From assembly GCA_964035795.1 (NCBI GenBank), contig OZ038321.1, positions 22,198,283 to 22,262,282 on the forward strand: a stretch of DNA of 64,000 nt. The letters are read 5' to 3'. Below the pieces are notes generated by a model. The model saw only the letters and a program-made list of their open reading frames with translations, did no database searches and was not told where the DNA came from. This document shows positions 1 to 22,965 of the stretch, one piece after another; the first letter of the stretch is position 1, and each line of letters begins with the position of its first letter. This DNA comes from Pterobdella sp. o SKG-2022 (lineage: Eukaryota > Annelida > Clitellata > Hirudinida > Piscicolidae). The position numbers and the translations under genes were made by a program.

Positions 1-111
1 ATCAGTGTCGAAATTATTTTTAAAAAATTGTGCATGAAATAGTTATAAATAACAAAACAAACAATCATTTTACGTTAATAAAAAGGATAATATGGATAAA
101 AAACAAACATA

Positions 112-10087
<9,976 letters not shown>

Positions 10088-10501
10088 ATTCAGGAAAGTT
10101 TTTAGTGGCTAGATGTAGTATTTTTAGTTGTCTTCATGAACTGATGAAAATTCTTTAAATAAAAAATTTTCTTCCACCAAAACTATACTTTTAGAACTTC
10201 TTCAGTATATCAGATGTAAATTTCTAATGTATAATTTTACAATATTTCCACTTAAGGCAATTTAACGGACAGTGGAAACGACGAATAAAAACCTAATAAA
10301 CGGAAGCAGTTTGTTATTGTGGAACAAAGAAAAAACTAATCTGTTAATAAATATTTTAAACCATGAAAATAAAAAAAATTATTGAAAACGTTGATTTTTA
10401 TTAAAATATTTACATAAACCTGAAGCGATTTTTTGTGATATAATCATTGTTGTTAATGCCATTCATTTGTTTATAACTCGTATAGAAAATTACTTTTAAA
10501 A
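10088..10501. promoter_or_regulatory. Bidirectional promoter region, CDK12/13 and EBAG9
   Basis: The 414 bp between the two divergent start codons must contain both 5' UTRs and both promoters if no non-coding first exon lies elsewhere. A CGGAAG (ETS-type core) occurs near 10300. No clear TATA box could be assigned against the AT-rich background. Promoter function is inferred from geometry. Confidence 0.5.
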
Positions 10502-11780
10502 ATGATATTATGGAAGAAACTGAACCAAATCTGTGTAAAAATATTTTACTTTCTCAATAAACTTTTATGTTTTTTACATCTGAGACGAAACCGGAAAAAT
10601 TCAGGAAGCATTCTTCCAATGCACGCCACATCTCTCAATCCCAATATTTCTCTACCAACTAATGAGGTCTTGACAGTAAATAAGTTGCAAAATTTAAAAC
10701 ATAGTTCAACTAATTAAAATACATCTGTTTGTTATGAAATTTTTTCTATTTCATTTTTTTATTGGATAAATTCTCTGTTTGTATGGTCTAAAGATTATAA
10801 AGTTACAAAAATTTTAAAAAACTTTTTTGTAAATTTTCAAATTTTTATTTTAATTTTGTTCTATTGCTTCCTGTTTTTTTTTCAAAATCTTTTTTCTTTG
10901 ATATTCTTTTTATAATTTACTTGTTTTTCTATTATGTATCAAAGTTGTAATTTTTCAGCCTCTTGAGTCATGGGGTGTGTGGGGGGATGAAGAACAACTC
11001 AATAATACTTACAACCAATCAGTAAATGAAGTTGCAGTGAATCAGAAAAGAGATTATTATAAAATTAGAAGACACAGTGTTCAAGAACAAGAACAAAATG
11101 ACATTGATTATTTCCAAGAACTTAGTCTAGAACCCGAAATAAAAAAAGCTAAAAAGGTTTATAGAATTTCCATGACATTTATATTTTTTTTTTTAATTTA
11201 AAAATTATAATTTTGTATACTAAATCAAATTTTTAATTTGCAGATCATCATCAAAAAAGATGAAAATGTAGATGTAAAAAACAGACTGGCCATGATCAGT
11301 GACATACCTTTATCTGTCTGTTAATTCACTTTAATTCTTCAATTTTTATCAATTAATAAGCTTATAATAATTGAAGGCTATAATAAATGAGAAAAAAATT
11401 CATATGAGCTTAAATTTTTCCAAGTTTGATATTAGCGTAATGCTGACATCTAAGTTACATTAAAAAACTTCAAAATTAATTAGATAACTGTATGAATTCA
11501 TATATCAACGTGTGGTTTTATGTTTTTTTATAGCTTTTTTCCATATTTAGTTACAAAAATATGCATAATATCTATCTAATTGACAAAAATATTCCCAAAA
11601 ATATAACAGAATGATTTGGGAACGTTAGAAGATAGAAATGACGGTGGTGGTTGGTCTGATGAAGATGACCATGATGCAGTTAAAGACAAGAGAAGGATTG
11701 ATAGAGAAAAAAGAATAATGGAGCATCAACGAATGAAACTCGAAAAACAGCGAAAAAAAGAACAACGGAAAAAATCCTGA
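10502..11780 (+). CDS. EBAG9: EBAG9/RCAS1-like membrane protein
   Basis: Four exons join in phase 0 throughout: 10502-10675, 10959-11156, 11244-11315 and 11610-11780 (TGA), giving 204 residues; the human protein is about 213. The N-terminus has the short hydrophobic stretch followed by a basic stretch (CFLHLRRNRK) that anchors EBAG9 to Golgi membranes. The middle has the family pattern of a W-rich acidic motif, then DYFQELSLEPEIKKAKK followed by IIIKKDE, and RLAMISDIPLS matching the conserved region before the tail. The C-terminus is an acidic/Trp stretch (GGGWSDEDD) followed by a basic coiled coil rich in K, R, E and Q. Family knowledge: EBAG9 is a Golgi-associated modulator of vesicle trafficking and O-glycan processing. 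The start is the first in-frame ATG; an upstream stop was not used to confirm it. Confidence 0.82.
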
Positions 11781-12054
11781 TGCAATATGAACTAGTGTGT
11801 TTATATATTAACTTATAATTGTCGTTTCAAATTGTTACTTACTATATTTTGAAAATTTGTTAGCCTTTGTTATTGAGTTTTATGAGTATTTTGTATAAAA
11901 CATGGTTTCAAAAATTTTTATATATGCTGAAATTAATAACTTTTTTGGTATATTTAGTTGTTTTCTAATATGAAATTCCACGTAATTTTAATCTATTAAA
12001 TTAAATTGATCCCGAAACTTGAAATGCTAAACACTAATTTATTGTGAATAATTA

Positions 12055-12250
12055 GCTTCAAAATTGTGAATCATGAAAACACGACAATATTTGAATTTTT
12101 TATTTTGACGAAGCTTTTCCATATATTTTGTATTATCATCAGGTAACTAATTAGGTAAATATTTACCTGATGATGATACAAAATATATCGAAAAGATTCG
12201 TCAAAATAAAAAATTTGAATATTGTTGTTTTTATGATTCACATTTATTGC
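12055..12250. repeat. Hairpin MITE (type C), near-perfect inverted repeat
   Basis: The left arm reads from the TGAATCATGAAAACACGAC motif, through an AT-rich stretch, to TATCATCAGGTAA. The right arm is its reverse complement ending in TTTATGATTCACA. Arms are about 85-90 bp with few mismatches and a very short spacer (AATTAGGTAAA region). No coding capacity. A diverged single arm lies at about 12645-12740, so this is a dispersed family and not a lone hairpin. Confidence 0.85.
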
Positions 12251-13632
12251 TACTAAAACCTAAAAAATTACGTAAATCGTCGTTTTGACGTTATATCGGA
12301 AGTTTTTTTCTCTTAATATAATTTTATATAATAGAAGCAAACACTATGGTTTATTGATAAAATTATCACACGAAGCTTTTCGTAATCTTACCTTAACAAG
12401 TATAATTTTAGTTTACAGTACTATGACAGCGACTATCTGTCAGGTTGAGTCGGTTTCTTTACGACGCAATCCATCCATTACTATGCATTTACGTCTATCT
12501 CGAGCTTATTCACAAGAAATAACTAGCCAAAAACTTTAAAGATCCGTAATGCAGACAGGTTAACCTGTTTTGAACTTATATTAAGCTTTCTTCAGAGTTG
12601 TGTGTTTAAAATCTCGGCCACTGCATAAAAGCGAAAGAAAATAGAATTTTCCAGACTTTGTGAATGATTAAAACACGATAAAATTTAAATTTTTATTGAT
12701 AGATTTCCTATATGAACATCAGGTATCTAATGAGTTATAAAAAAACTCCCCCTCATATCAAACGTTTTTCAGAGTGAAAGTTCACACCATGTGAACAAAA
12801 GCGATTTCTGATAGACCAGTAGGATTAAAAGCAGGTTTGGACCAGATTTTATTTTTCTGTTTCTACCGCTAAAAAAGCATTTTTTAAGTTTGGTTTTGTT
12901 ATTTTTTATAAATATTTTTAAAGTAAATGATATCATTTAAATGCTTTTTTAGCGGGAGAAAAGGAAAATTAGAAAAATCTGCTTCAGCACACTTTTTTCT
13001 CTACAAAAGGATAAAAGGCTCGTCCTCTTACAGCCATATGAAAATTTTCGTCTATTAAATGCGTTTTTTTGGTACTTAGGTAACCTCAAAACACTGAAAC
13101 AGGTGGGGCATAATAGTCTTTCTAATTATTTATTTTTTTCAACCACTGATTGACTGATAGGTGTAATCGTCTAGTCAGCTAATTGGAAAATATCATCAGT
13201 ACATAACTTTGTTTAGCGTTAAGGGCTGCCACGTGGCCCGACCAAGCTGCATGCTCATCACATTTTTGGATGCATCAATATTCAAAACATGCTCGAACAA
13301 GTTCAGAAATCAAATGAGATGAGGCGTAACTTTTTAGACATATACTTATAAACAAAATTCAACGATGATGTGTAAGCAAGATTAGGAAGCCTCACGTTTC
13401 GTCTACTACTCCTTAGACAAGTCGCAATCTAATTTCAACTTACAGAATCATAAGCAAACAAATATAGGCTGCTGATACACTAAACCATGCATCAAGTTTA
13501 AAGAATTGCTTTGTTCAGGTCTTTAATGATTAAACTAGATATTTATTGCACTGGAAAAAAAAATTTGCAAAAATAAATTTAATTTGAACGTACATACTAT
13601 GATTGGTTGCAAGTATATATTTGAACACAGAA

Positions 13633-13638
13633 TTTATT
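13633..13638 (-). terminator. Putative polyadenylation signal of CLK
   Basis: AATAAA on the minus strand, 120 bp downstream of the CLK stop codon. Canonical hexamer in the expected place; AT-rich sequence makes chance occurrence possible. Confidence 0.4.
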
Positions 13639-13757
13639 GGAAATACTCAGAATAAAATATGAAAATAAATTTTAACAAAATTTTAGACTATACAGAATAA
13701 AGTTAATGACAACATAATTACATATAAACTCAACAGAACTAGCTATTACATGAATTT

Positions 13758-16700
13758 TTATAAATGATATATGCCTTCGTTAATTTTATATTTTTTGAGA
13801 TTTTTATCAAATCGATCGTGACCATTCGTTCTGTACCTATCATCATAACTATAACCACCCTTTGTATTGTGGTAGATGTCTCCATCCCCCTCGAACAAGA
13901 ATTTACGATCATCAAATATATCCTCATAAGGAAATTTTTGACAATCACCCTCATAATCAGCGTATATACCCTTAGCTATGAAGCTATTACTCTTAGAGAT
14001 ACCCTTGCTGGAACCACTACTATCAGTACATTCATCCGAATGATGATAGTTATTGAAGGGTTCTTGTTGATATTGTGGATTGCAGATAAGTTTGAAGTAG
14101 GGATGCTTGAGACATTGTGATAATGTTATCCGACGACGATCATCATACTCAAGCATCTGAGATAACAAATCAAACAACAATCGGTCCTCTTCGCTATCCG
14201 TTTTCATGTATTTCTGTTGGTTTGTTTTTAAAATACCATTAGTATAGTTAACAGATTAAAGAAGTTTCAAATTCACATGCAGTAGTTCTGTGAAACATCA
14301 ATTGCGCAACCGAAAGCCTAATTAGTTACCTAAGAAGACGACTTATGGTATCACAGCTTGTGAAATTATGTATTCTTTAAATAGTATTTTTTTAAAAATT
14401 GATATCAATAAATAAAAAATAAACTATGAAATTAACTAAAGATAGCAATTCAAATTTTCAGCCCGATTTTTTTTCAATTTTACGTCTTTCACCATGTTTT
14501 TGACTTGATGATAAAAAATATAAGTATAAGCATAATAGAAAAACGACAAACATGTAGTGTTTTGCAGTTTTGTCTGACATACTTGCCAGCTGATGAATCA
14601 TCATCCCATTGCAACCTACCTTGCTGAAAGTACTTGTTTCTTCTGCTCAATAGTTGATATATGAAAATAATTTTTTAAAAATGAAATAAATTTTCCCACT
14701 CTTGGTATAGTACTATAGCATACCAGACATGATAACTATTATCTATTAACCTAATGGCAAATTTAGAAAATCTGTGAAAGCTAAGACAATAATAACACCT
14801 AACATACACACACCTTGTTTTTCGGATCATATGAGCTGGTAATGGTCCCAGGATTCGTTGCATCATAGCCATATGCTCGAGGTTGTTGTGTGTCTGTTCA
14901 AAATCAAAGACTTGAGACATATTTTTTAGCATATTTAACATTTTATATAAAATTTACAATGTTTTGAAGAAATAATATAAAAATATCAATTGTGGTAAAA
15001 TGAACATGTTTATCAACATAAGCCATGGCAGACCTGAAAAAGAGTGTTGCCGGTGTACAACTCAAATATGATGCAGCCAATGCTCCATACATCGCATGGC
15101 TGTGACCATCCCAGCTCTACATTAAGTTGAAGATTAAAGTATGGATAAGCTAAAAATAATATGAAAAATGAACAATAAAAATGAGAATATGTCAAAATAA
15201 TGGTTGAAGAAGAACCATTACAAACCCCATCTTACCCAGCATGAAAACTGACATGAAAGAATGATGATGAATGATCAAACCTTTTAGTCAACAAAGCATT
15301 TAAAACTCCTTGAATGAATAAATAATAAATAAAAGACCAACAAAAACAACCTAAGACGACTTCGGGAGCTCTGTAGTGGCGAGTGGACACAACAGAACTA
15401 TGGTGTTCATGGTCGAATGTGGCTGAGCCAAAGTCAATCAATTCAATGCGGGAACTTCTCACCCTCAACATCTTTTTTTTCTGTTGAGGGCACATGTATG
15501 CATGAGTTTATGTATGTGAAAGCGTGAATTTTTGGTATTTATGTAAATAAATTGTATCAAATTGAATCATATCCTTTCTAAAATTCGCTGTCTGCTACCC
15601 CAGGCTTATTGATAAATCTATGACATCCTTTTAAAGAATACTGCTTGATTATTACGTTATAATTCCTCTCATATTTTAGAAATTTTGAAATGTACATTTA
15701 AAATTCACTATATTGAAAATCGATAATCACTCAATATATCATGTATATACAAATATATTGAGAATCTCACACACCAATGAAGCCATATAACACAAGCATG
15801 CCACCCACAGATTGAGCATTGTAGAGAACATCGGCAGTGGAATCGTGAAAGAGGATGTTCTCTGGCTTCAAGTCAGTATGGGTCAGCTTGTTCTTGTGCA
15901 TGACTGGTTTGGAGATTTTAATTAATTGATCATTTTTGTATGATTTTATTATAGCCAGCATCTTTCACCCTTCCAAAGAAGTCACTGACTTTATTAAACA
16001 TATATTGTGAGATTTAATTTAATTTTTGATAGTATTTTTATAATCAGTTAGTTTAATGCATTAGAGTTGAATGTGATAAATAGCATTGGTTTGCCCTAAA
16101 TCAATGTCAGATTAAAAGAAAAACTAAAACCATGCTAAAGTTTTATGATAAGGCTATACTTATTGAAGATTATAGCTTTTATTTAAAATAAATGCATAAA
16201 TCCTCAATTGATGTTTTTAAAGTTTAAAACCCTGATGTAATATAGTTTAAAAATTGGAATGTTTTTTAATAGTAATAGTAATGAAAGCAACTCACATAAG
16301 ACAGACTTACAGAGTTGGTAGGATATTTGACCTACCTGCTCCACATCAAATGACTGAAAATCATTCTTTTTCTGTTTATGGAATATAACGTAGTTTGGCC
16401 ATTGTAAATTATAATAATTTGAAATTCTTTAGGTACAGTCATTCATGAAGTTGGTTTTAGTCTAAGAAAGAAATAACCTAGATAAAAAAATTAAAAATTT
16501 GATTACTTTTGTAATGAACTTATTAAAAACATATAACTTTTGATGCATTCAGTCTTATCATGAAATTCTAGTTAGCATTTTATCCTAGTTTTAGCGAAAT
16601 CTTATGATGTAACTAAAAACATAAAATTGCAACTTTGTTTTCAAAAATTGTATTAAAAAATGACTTCAATTTTGAAGTTGAATTTTCTAAAAATTTACTA

Positions 16701-18418
16701 TCAAAGCACATAGAATGACTGAAAAAATACAATTTCTATAAATCCTAACTACAAAGTGTTACAAGGTTAAAACAAAATGCAAGAGCACAACAATGCAACT
16801 GACCAAAAACTCGAAGACAGAATCCCCAAACTTGTTGAATGTGAGACATACATGGCCATGGTATTGAAACCAGTCATGCATGTGTATGCATTGACTGTTG
16901 GGTGACATTATCGGTACATGAGACATAAAGTTGCCAATAAATATATGCAAAAGAAATAAGTTGGCATATTAATAAATTTATCATTAATTATATACATTTA
17001 TCACAGCTTTTTTCTTTTAGATGGGGTTTGAAAAGAAAATATAAAAAATTGAAAATACATTTTGAAAACTAGTAGTATTAAAACTATTTGAATATCTCAG
17101 AAAGATTTGTATAATATATGGAAAAAAATTTATATAATAACACACTAAAAAAACTGTCAAACATGTATCATTATTGAATAAACTAATACACAATGAACTA
17201 AACAAGAAACTAGAGAATAATAATGAACTACTTATAAAGCATAAATTGACTGGTACATACCTTAATCCATACGGATCACTGTTTTTGAGTGTGTTAAGAA
17301 CCTTGATTTCCAACTTGGCCGCATCTCTGTATCTTTTAACATTCCTCACAACTTTCATTGCTATCTTTCTACCTCCACTGAAAAGTGTTAATTATAAATA
17401 TACTTAAAATAAATTATGTTTCTTATTTAATATAATGATGTATGAATAAAAAAATACTAATAGAAACCAACCTGGCAACGTCAATGCATTCGAGGACCCT
17501 GCCAAAGGTACCTTCACCCAGCACACTCTGAACAACATCTGCATCATCATCAACACCATTTAAGTATCATCACCACCATAGGTGATGACCATCTTGAGTA
17601 AATAACAACATACATCTGTCTAATATTGTGTCTCCTTCTTTACATATAAGATGGCCATTCTTGTCATCAGGAACAGAATTTGATCTTTGCACTTGGGTTC
17701 CATCTGAACTTGAACTGCTAGTACTAATATTACTTACACTACTATTACTTCTACTGCTTCTATTACTGCTGTTTCTAGAGCATCTTCTTGAGCTGTGAGA
17801 TCTACTTCTAGATTTTCTGTGATATCTTTTTGAATGTCGTTTAGAATATTTTCGCTTGTTTCTTCTGTTTGACTGGAAAACAGTATTTTACAGCTGAATC
17901 ATAAAATAATGAATAGTTATTAGTTTAGGTTTATGAATTTATATTTAATAATTTGCAAATATAAAAAATGGCTATGTAAATAGAATTTTTAAAACTTTGA
18001 AAAACGATAACCCGACACGGCAAATGGCTGATAATGGCTAATTTTATGAAGCTATAAAAATTGATACGTGAAAAAACGTGAAACTCATAAAAACTTACAT
18101 CATATTTGGTTCTATCACGAAAATACTTTCGATCACTTTCTATTCTTTTTATGTACCTCGGAGGACTTCTGCTGAATCGATTATTATTTTTATGATACCT
18201 AACGTTGTTATAGTGCTTAAGTCCATTGTTGTGATATCTTTGATGGGTCCCGTTGTGTCGATAACTGAAATGAAGTAATAATCACTGCCAACTCAGACAA
18301 TCAATCGAAAGTTGGCCTTTAAGACTTACACATCGAATTCATTTTCTACTCTTCTATATTTCTTCAAAGCTATTCTATAGCAACTCGAACTTCCACTTCT
18401 TTTACGCTTTTGAGACAT
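13758..18418 (-). CDS. CLK2: CLK-family dual-specificity (LAMMER) kinase
   Basis: Thirteen exons join in consistent phase to 599 residues: 18330-18418, 18099-18264, 17614-17872, 17472-17538, 17261-17377, 16804-16894, 16296-16371, 15809-15903, 15351-15480, 15034-15116, 14814-14893, 14552-14642 and 13758-14213. Residues 1-150 are Arg/Ser/Tyr-rich (RS-like). The kinase domain holds [22 protein letters not shown] (VAIK lysine), [12 protein letters not shown], the CLK-typical [16 protein letters not shown] (DFG), [20 protein letters not shown] and [20 protein letters not shown]. The LAMMER motif reads [12 protein letters not shown]. The C-terminal tail is about 90 residues past the kinase fold, longer than in vertebrate CLKs. 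Family knowledge: CLKs phosphorylate SR splicing factors in the nucleus. The family is certain; the symbol only marks the best-known relative, since vertebrate paralogues arose later. Confidence 0.93.
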
Positions 18419-18667
18419 TATAGAACAAAAGGAAACAATTGACAATCGGTGAAAATGGCTAAATGAGGTTTGCCAAAAAAACCAAATAAGAACCTATACA
18501 AAATGACGTTTACTGAAATAAAAAAAATTTATTGAATTCATTCGTGAAATAAAAACTTTTTTTCTATATTTTATTTAAAATTAAATAATTATTGAGAAAC
18601 GTTTATGTTTTCTCTATCGTAACTTGGAAAACCTCTTCGGATAATTTTTTTTTAGTTTAAGCGGACG
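18419..18667. promoter_or_regulatory. Bidirectional promoter region, CLK and MBOAT7
   Basis: Only 249 bp separate the divergent CLK and MBOAT7 start codons. No TATA box stands out. A shared promoter is inferred from the spacing. Confidence 0.5.
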
Positions 18668-21600
18668 ATGTCCAAAGAAGATTTTATTTACGCTTTATTG
18701 TTACTTTTATCGTTAATTTTCAGTTATTTTGTTAAAATTATATCGAAACCTTCTTTCAAAAAAACATTCGTATGTTTTTGTGGTATATTTACAGCAATTT
18801 TGAGCTGTAGACTTGCATTTTTGCATTCTTTTATAACTATCAGTGTCAATATATTCATTGTTCGATTTTTGAATGCCAAGTTTGTTTTTTAGCTTTTCAA
18901 AAATTCAATTTTTCATTATTTGAAAGAATTATCTTATTAAAGAGAAAAATAATGTTAATTAGTGCAAAGTAACTAATGATTTTCTGTTACAAAACAGATT
19001 TAAGTTTTCAATTTACTTATATATTTCAATTTCATAAATCATTCATACATTTAAAATTTTCAGATATATCCATATATTGAGTTTTATATGGTGTTTTTCT
19101 TATCTCACTTTTTTTCGTCTTTCTCATAATTTTGGCCTACCTCCTCCAATCAACTATCTTAATGCTATTCAACTTCTTACTACACTTAGGGTAACTTATA
19201 TAGTAATTCAGATATGCATAATAATATCTGTATAATAACTTGATTAAGCATGCTTTTTAGAGAAGTATGTTATATATAATATGGTGATCTGTTCATCATT
19301 GTCTTCATGAGCAATTGAATTATTTATTGGTAACTACTTTCGTGGATTTCGTCATAATCAATCATTGCAAAGTAATTATTGATTTTTTATTAACAAAAAT
19401 TAATATGTAAATAAACAACTTTATTTTAGATGGTTGGTCTTGCTTTTGAGATGCGAGACTTTTACAAACAAGAAGCAATATACTCTGGAGAAAACCCCGA
19501 TAAAACAAAAGTACCAATCAATCAAGTTGACAGTTTACAAAACAGAGATAACACAGCATATGCCAGCAACATTGCAGTAAATAATAATGTATATAACAGA
19601 AGGACACATCAAAATCACAATCTAAATGCTCAGAGTATATCTGATACGTTGTTCAGTTTCACTAAGGATACTTATCATTACAGAGATGTGTCTCTTTGGA
19701 GTCTTTTTACTTATTCCTATTGTTTTATTGGTCTTTTTACAGGTATACAATGTGCAACTTGATACATATAATAGTCATGCTTAAATATCAAAGCTCTTTT
19801 TTCATTAATTTTTCACTATATAACCATTGACAGGGCCATATTACACATATAAAACGTATGAGGATATGGTGAACAACCAACTAAGCAGATCATTATTATG
19901 CCTGCCACACCTGCTTGGTACTCTCAAGTTTCTGCCTTTTTGTCTGCTTGTCTTCTTCTCTGTCAGCTTTTTCTACTCTCTGGATGTCGGATTGTTATGA
20001 GTATTTTTTATATGAATAATTAAAAGTAGTTTTATATAAATTTATAACATATAATATACCGCACTTAATTCAATTGAAAATTAAAATAGCTCAGAGAGCT
20101 TCTGGATAATAATCATAGTAATAATAATAGATTTTCCAAGAACTATAAATAAGCATTAATCTATTTCAAAGTTTAAAAACTTTAATAATAAATCCCGCAT
20201 TATTTCAACCAATCACAATCACAGGCTGTGAAGGCAGACGACTTTGTTACCAGTCCTTTACTCACTCGCCTGTCTTACATGGTTCTCATGTTTGCTCTTT
20301 TCAGGGCCAGGCTTTATATAGGTTTGTGTTGATAGTTTTTTCAATAAATTTATATTTTATAGCTTAGTGTTCAAGTTTTGTTTAATAAATATATATAGTA
20401 TAAGTTAGTGCTTATATTTTGTTCAATATATTCATTGCAAATTTTTATTGTTCTAAATTAAAAAAAAAATTAATTCATATTTTTATCATTAATAAATCAA
20501 ACTCAATTTTATTTATAATTTTGTTCCATTCTAAACCAATGCTTCATTTCATTACTATTTTTGTTCCACTTTTTTTCCAACACTCAACCAATCAGCGTGG
20601 TTGCTGTCAGAGTTGGTGTGTAAGGTGGCATGTTTGGGGATGTACCCTGCCTTGAGCCAGCCCAAAAGTGGTGAAGGTCCCGTCAAACAGACAGTCTATT
20701 TTGAATGGTTTGTGGGTGGTGGGTAGATAGATAGATAGTCAGGTGGAAAGATAGATAGAAAAACAGTCAAATACTGTTCTTTATTATTGGGCTTTGTGGA
20801 AGTTCTATTTTCATTGAAATATTCACAGGCTTCAGAAGACAGATGTTGAGAAGTTGCAAACTGAATACAATTTTGAAACTGTCCGTAATCTCAACTTACA
20901 AGGTAATCAATTTCATACTTCTCTATTCAGAGATAGGTAGCTTTTCGTTAACTAAGAAACATTTTCAAGCATCTCTAATTACTCACAAATTTTACTTAAC
21001 GAAAAGCTTTGTTTCTTAATAAAATTTATCAATGTTTTTAAATATACTCTTTATTGTGTAATGTATGTATGTAATGTAAGGCAGTTTTAATGTAGCGAAA
21101 ACACTGTGGAACAGCCCACGCGGGATCGAACCCGGTAACTTTTAGATAATTAGTCTAATGCTCAACCATCGAGCCACAGGGGCCGACAAGTGCAAAACCA
21201 TATCTAGTATTTATATTCGAATACATTGTTTATAATGAAAATTAAACTATGAAGTATTTTTTCCAGTTTTTATTTCATGAATTTTATCAGAATTTTTATA
21301 ATTTGAATATCATTTTTTTTCTATTTATCGAAATTTTATCGATACGCTTTCTAATAATACAAAACGCTTTTTTAACGATTGAATCAACATTGGCAAGGTT
21401 GTGAGTTATCATTGACGACAAGAGAAGGAATGAGATCGTGGAACATGAGTGTGCAATACTGGCTGGCCACTTATATTTACAAAAGAGCTCCCTTCAAGAT
21501 GAAGTTTATAAGGTATTTATTATCTATCTACCTATCTATTTATCTATCTATCTATCTTTTTGTCTATCTATCTATCTAATTATCTATCTATCTGTTTCTT

Positions 21601-22651
21601 TATTTTTTTGTATTTAATATTTTCACTAATTGAAACAGAACAATGATAACGATGGTTGTCAGTGCATTCTGGCATGGAGTGCACCCGGGTTGGTTCTCAG
21701 TTACGTTGCTAGTGTTGTAGTTATTCTTTGTATAATATTCATTTTTTTTAATAGAATAAGATTACTATATAAATCAATATATTTAAAATCTGCTTCTCAC
21801 AAAATCTTCTTTATTATAAACTACATTAAATTTTTCGTATTTTTCATTAATTTAAAACATAGGATTTTAAACATTATTGAAGTGTGAAGCTTTTCAAAAC
21901 TAATTTTTCATCATCAGGCAAAAAGCTTATATTTATATCTTAATTATTTATGTTTTTATATGACATCAGTTTCAATCATTTCACATTATCAAACATATCT
22001 TAATGCATAACAAAATTTCAATTTGCATTCAATATAAATTTATCAAATAAAAATAGTCTGTTTTACATACGAATTAACTTCTGTCACAGGCAAATAAACT
22101 ATTCTTCATTTGTTCTTGATAATTGAAAATATTCATTCATGCAGGTTATTACTTGAGTTTCGTTTTAATGCCGTTTTACCTGATGTGTGAAGACCTTCTT
22201 ATTTCATGCTTCAACGCTAGCTCATGGTTGGTTGAATCCCATCAAAACCTCTGTTTATATTCGTCGAGATTTTTTTAATAATATATAAATTCAATAATGA
22301 TTTTCGGTTAAGTTGATATAGCTACATAAAAAATATTTGACAATTGAAATAATTTCAAATATTTTTCTATTAATTTCCACATTTTAAACTAAACCCCTTC
22401 ACCTCCCATGAAGGGCGAAAAGTCTCAGAGCCACAATGGTGTTCAAGAGGATGTGTTGGCTTATCAAGATGCGTCTGTTTGAATACACGTGTATGGGATT
22501 TCTTCTTTTGAGCTACCACCACACCACGCGATACTGGGGCAGCATTTATTACTGCGGCCATTTCTACATTCCTGTTGTAGTGTCTTTGTGTTTGATTTGG
22601 AAGCTATTTCAATATGTTTCTACCCGTTTCGGTCAGTGGTGTTGGGGCTAG
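18668..22651 (+). CDS. MBOAT7: MBOAT7-like lysophosphatidylinositol acyltransferase
   Basis: Eleven exons: 18668-18879, 19064-19190, 19430-19742, 19834-19985, 20225-20321, 20596-20707, 20829-20902, 21398-21512, 21639-21688, 22145-22226 and 22414-22651, all in phase, 523 residues (human 472). Multiple hydrophobic segments fit a polytopic ER-membrane MBOAT. Diagnostic blocks: SYSYCFIGLFTGPYYTYKTY (spans the exon 3-4 junction, given here with the family-like core), MRSWNMSVQYWL with the conserved Asn, and SAFWHGVHPGYYLSF with the catalytic His; MRLFEYTCMGFLLLSY and TTRYWGSIYYC match the C-terminal MBOAT7 block. Family knowledge: MBOAT7/LPIAT1 transfers arachidonoyl-CoA to lysophosphatidylinositol. 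The reading frame ends WCWG-stop, but coding-like sequence in other frames continues to about 22830 (see findings). Confidence 0.94.
20724..20760. repeat. Short GATA microsatellite in MBOAT7 intron 6
   Basis: Imperfect (AGAT) units starting 16 bp after the exon 6 donor. Confidence 0.8.
21085..21187 (-). repeat. tRNA-derived SINE, copy 1 (MBOAT7 intron 7)
   Basis: On the minus strand it begins GTCGGCCCC and has an A-box-like TGGCTCGATGGTTGAGC and a strong B box GGGTTCGATCCCG, then a non-tRNA tail CTGTTCCACAGTGTTTTCGC that is shared with the copy at 46418-46542. Cloverleaf pairing is incomplete, so this is a SINE and not a functional tRNA. Confidence 0.75.
21513..21604. repeat. TATC microsatellite abutting MBOAT7 exon 8 donor
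   Basis: Interrupted (TATC)n starts about 9 bp after the donor gtattt of exon 8, so the first bases of intron 8 are almost all repeat. Confidence 0.9.
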
Positions 22652-22959
22652 TGCTAGTGGTCATTTCATTGGGGGTAGCGCTGTTGGGAACAATATGGCG
22701 GGCAATATCGTTGTAGGTGGAGTGAATAATTATCGCAGTGGAGGAAGTGGTCAGGGACTGGTCAATATTAATAATAACAACTATGGGTATGGAGTTCATT
22801 ATATTCCTGGTAATGCATTACGAGGCTGAGTGACTGGGGAAAGATGTCGTTTCAACTTGAGGATGTGTGGTTGTTTAGATTATTAACAGCATGGTTATTT
22901 CATCTATTGGTCCTGTTGTGGGATTGAGTTTTTGTAGTTTACTAGTCAGTTTTTTTTTC

Positions 22960-22965
22960 AATAAA
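22960..22965 (+). terminator. Putative polyadenylation signal of MBOAT7
   Basis: AATAAA 309 bp after the MBOAT7 stop codon. Confidence 0.45.

Larger units (their letters stand above)
11781..13757. other. Intergenic region between convergent EBAG9 and CLK
   Basis: No coding signal was found. It contains the 12055-12250 hairpin MITE, a half copy near 12645-12740, a MITE-B-type fragment near 12300-12420, and the CLK 3' UTR with a minus-strand AATAAA at 13633-13638. Confidence 0.6.

Noticed and set aside
12055..12250. miRNA precursor hairpin
   Set aside because: Arms are far too long and perfect, and related arms occur elsewhere; a MITE explains it better.
13764..14120. 118-residue plus-strand ORF
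   Set aside because: Antisense shadow of the last CLK exon.
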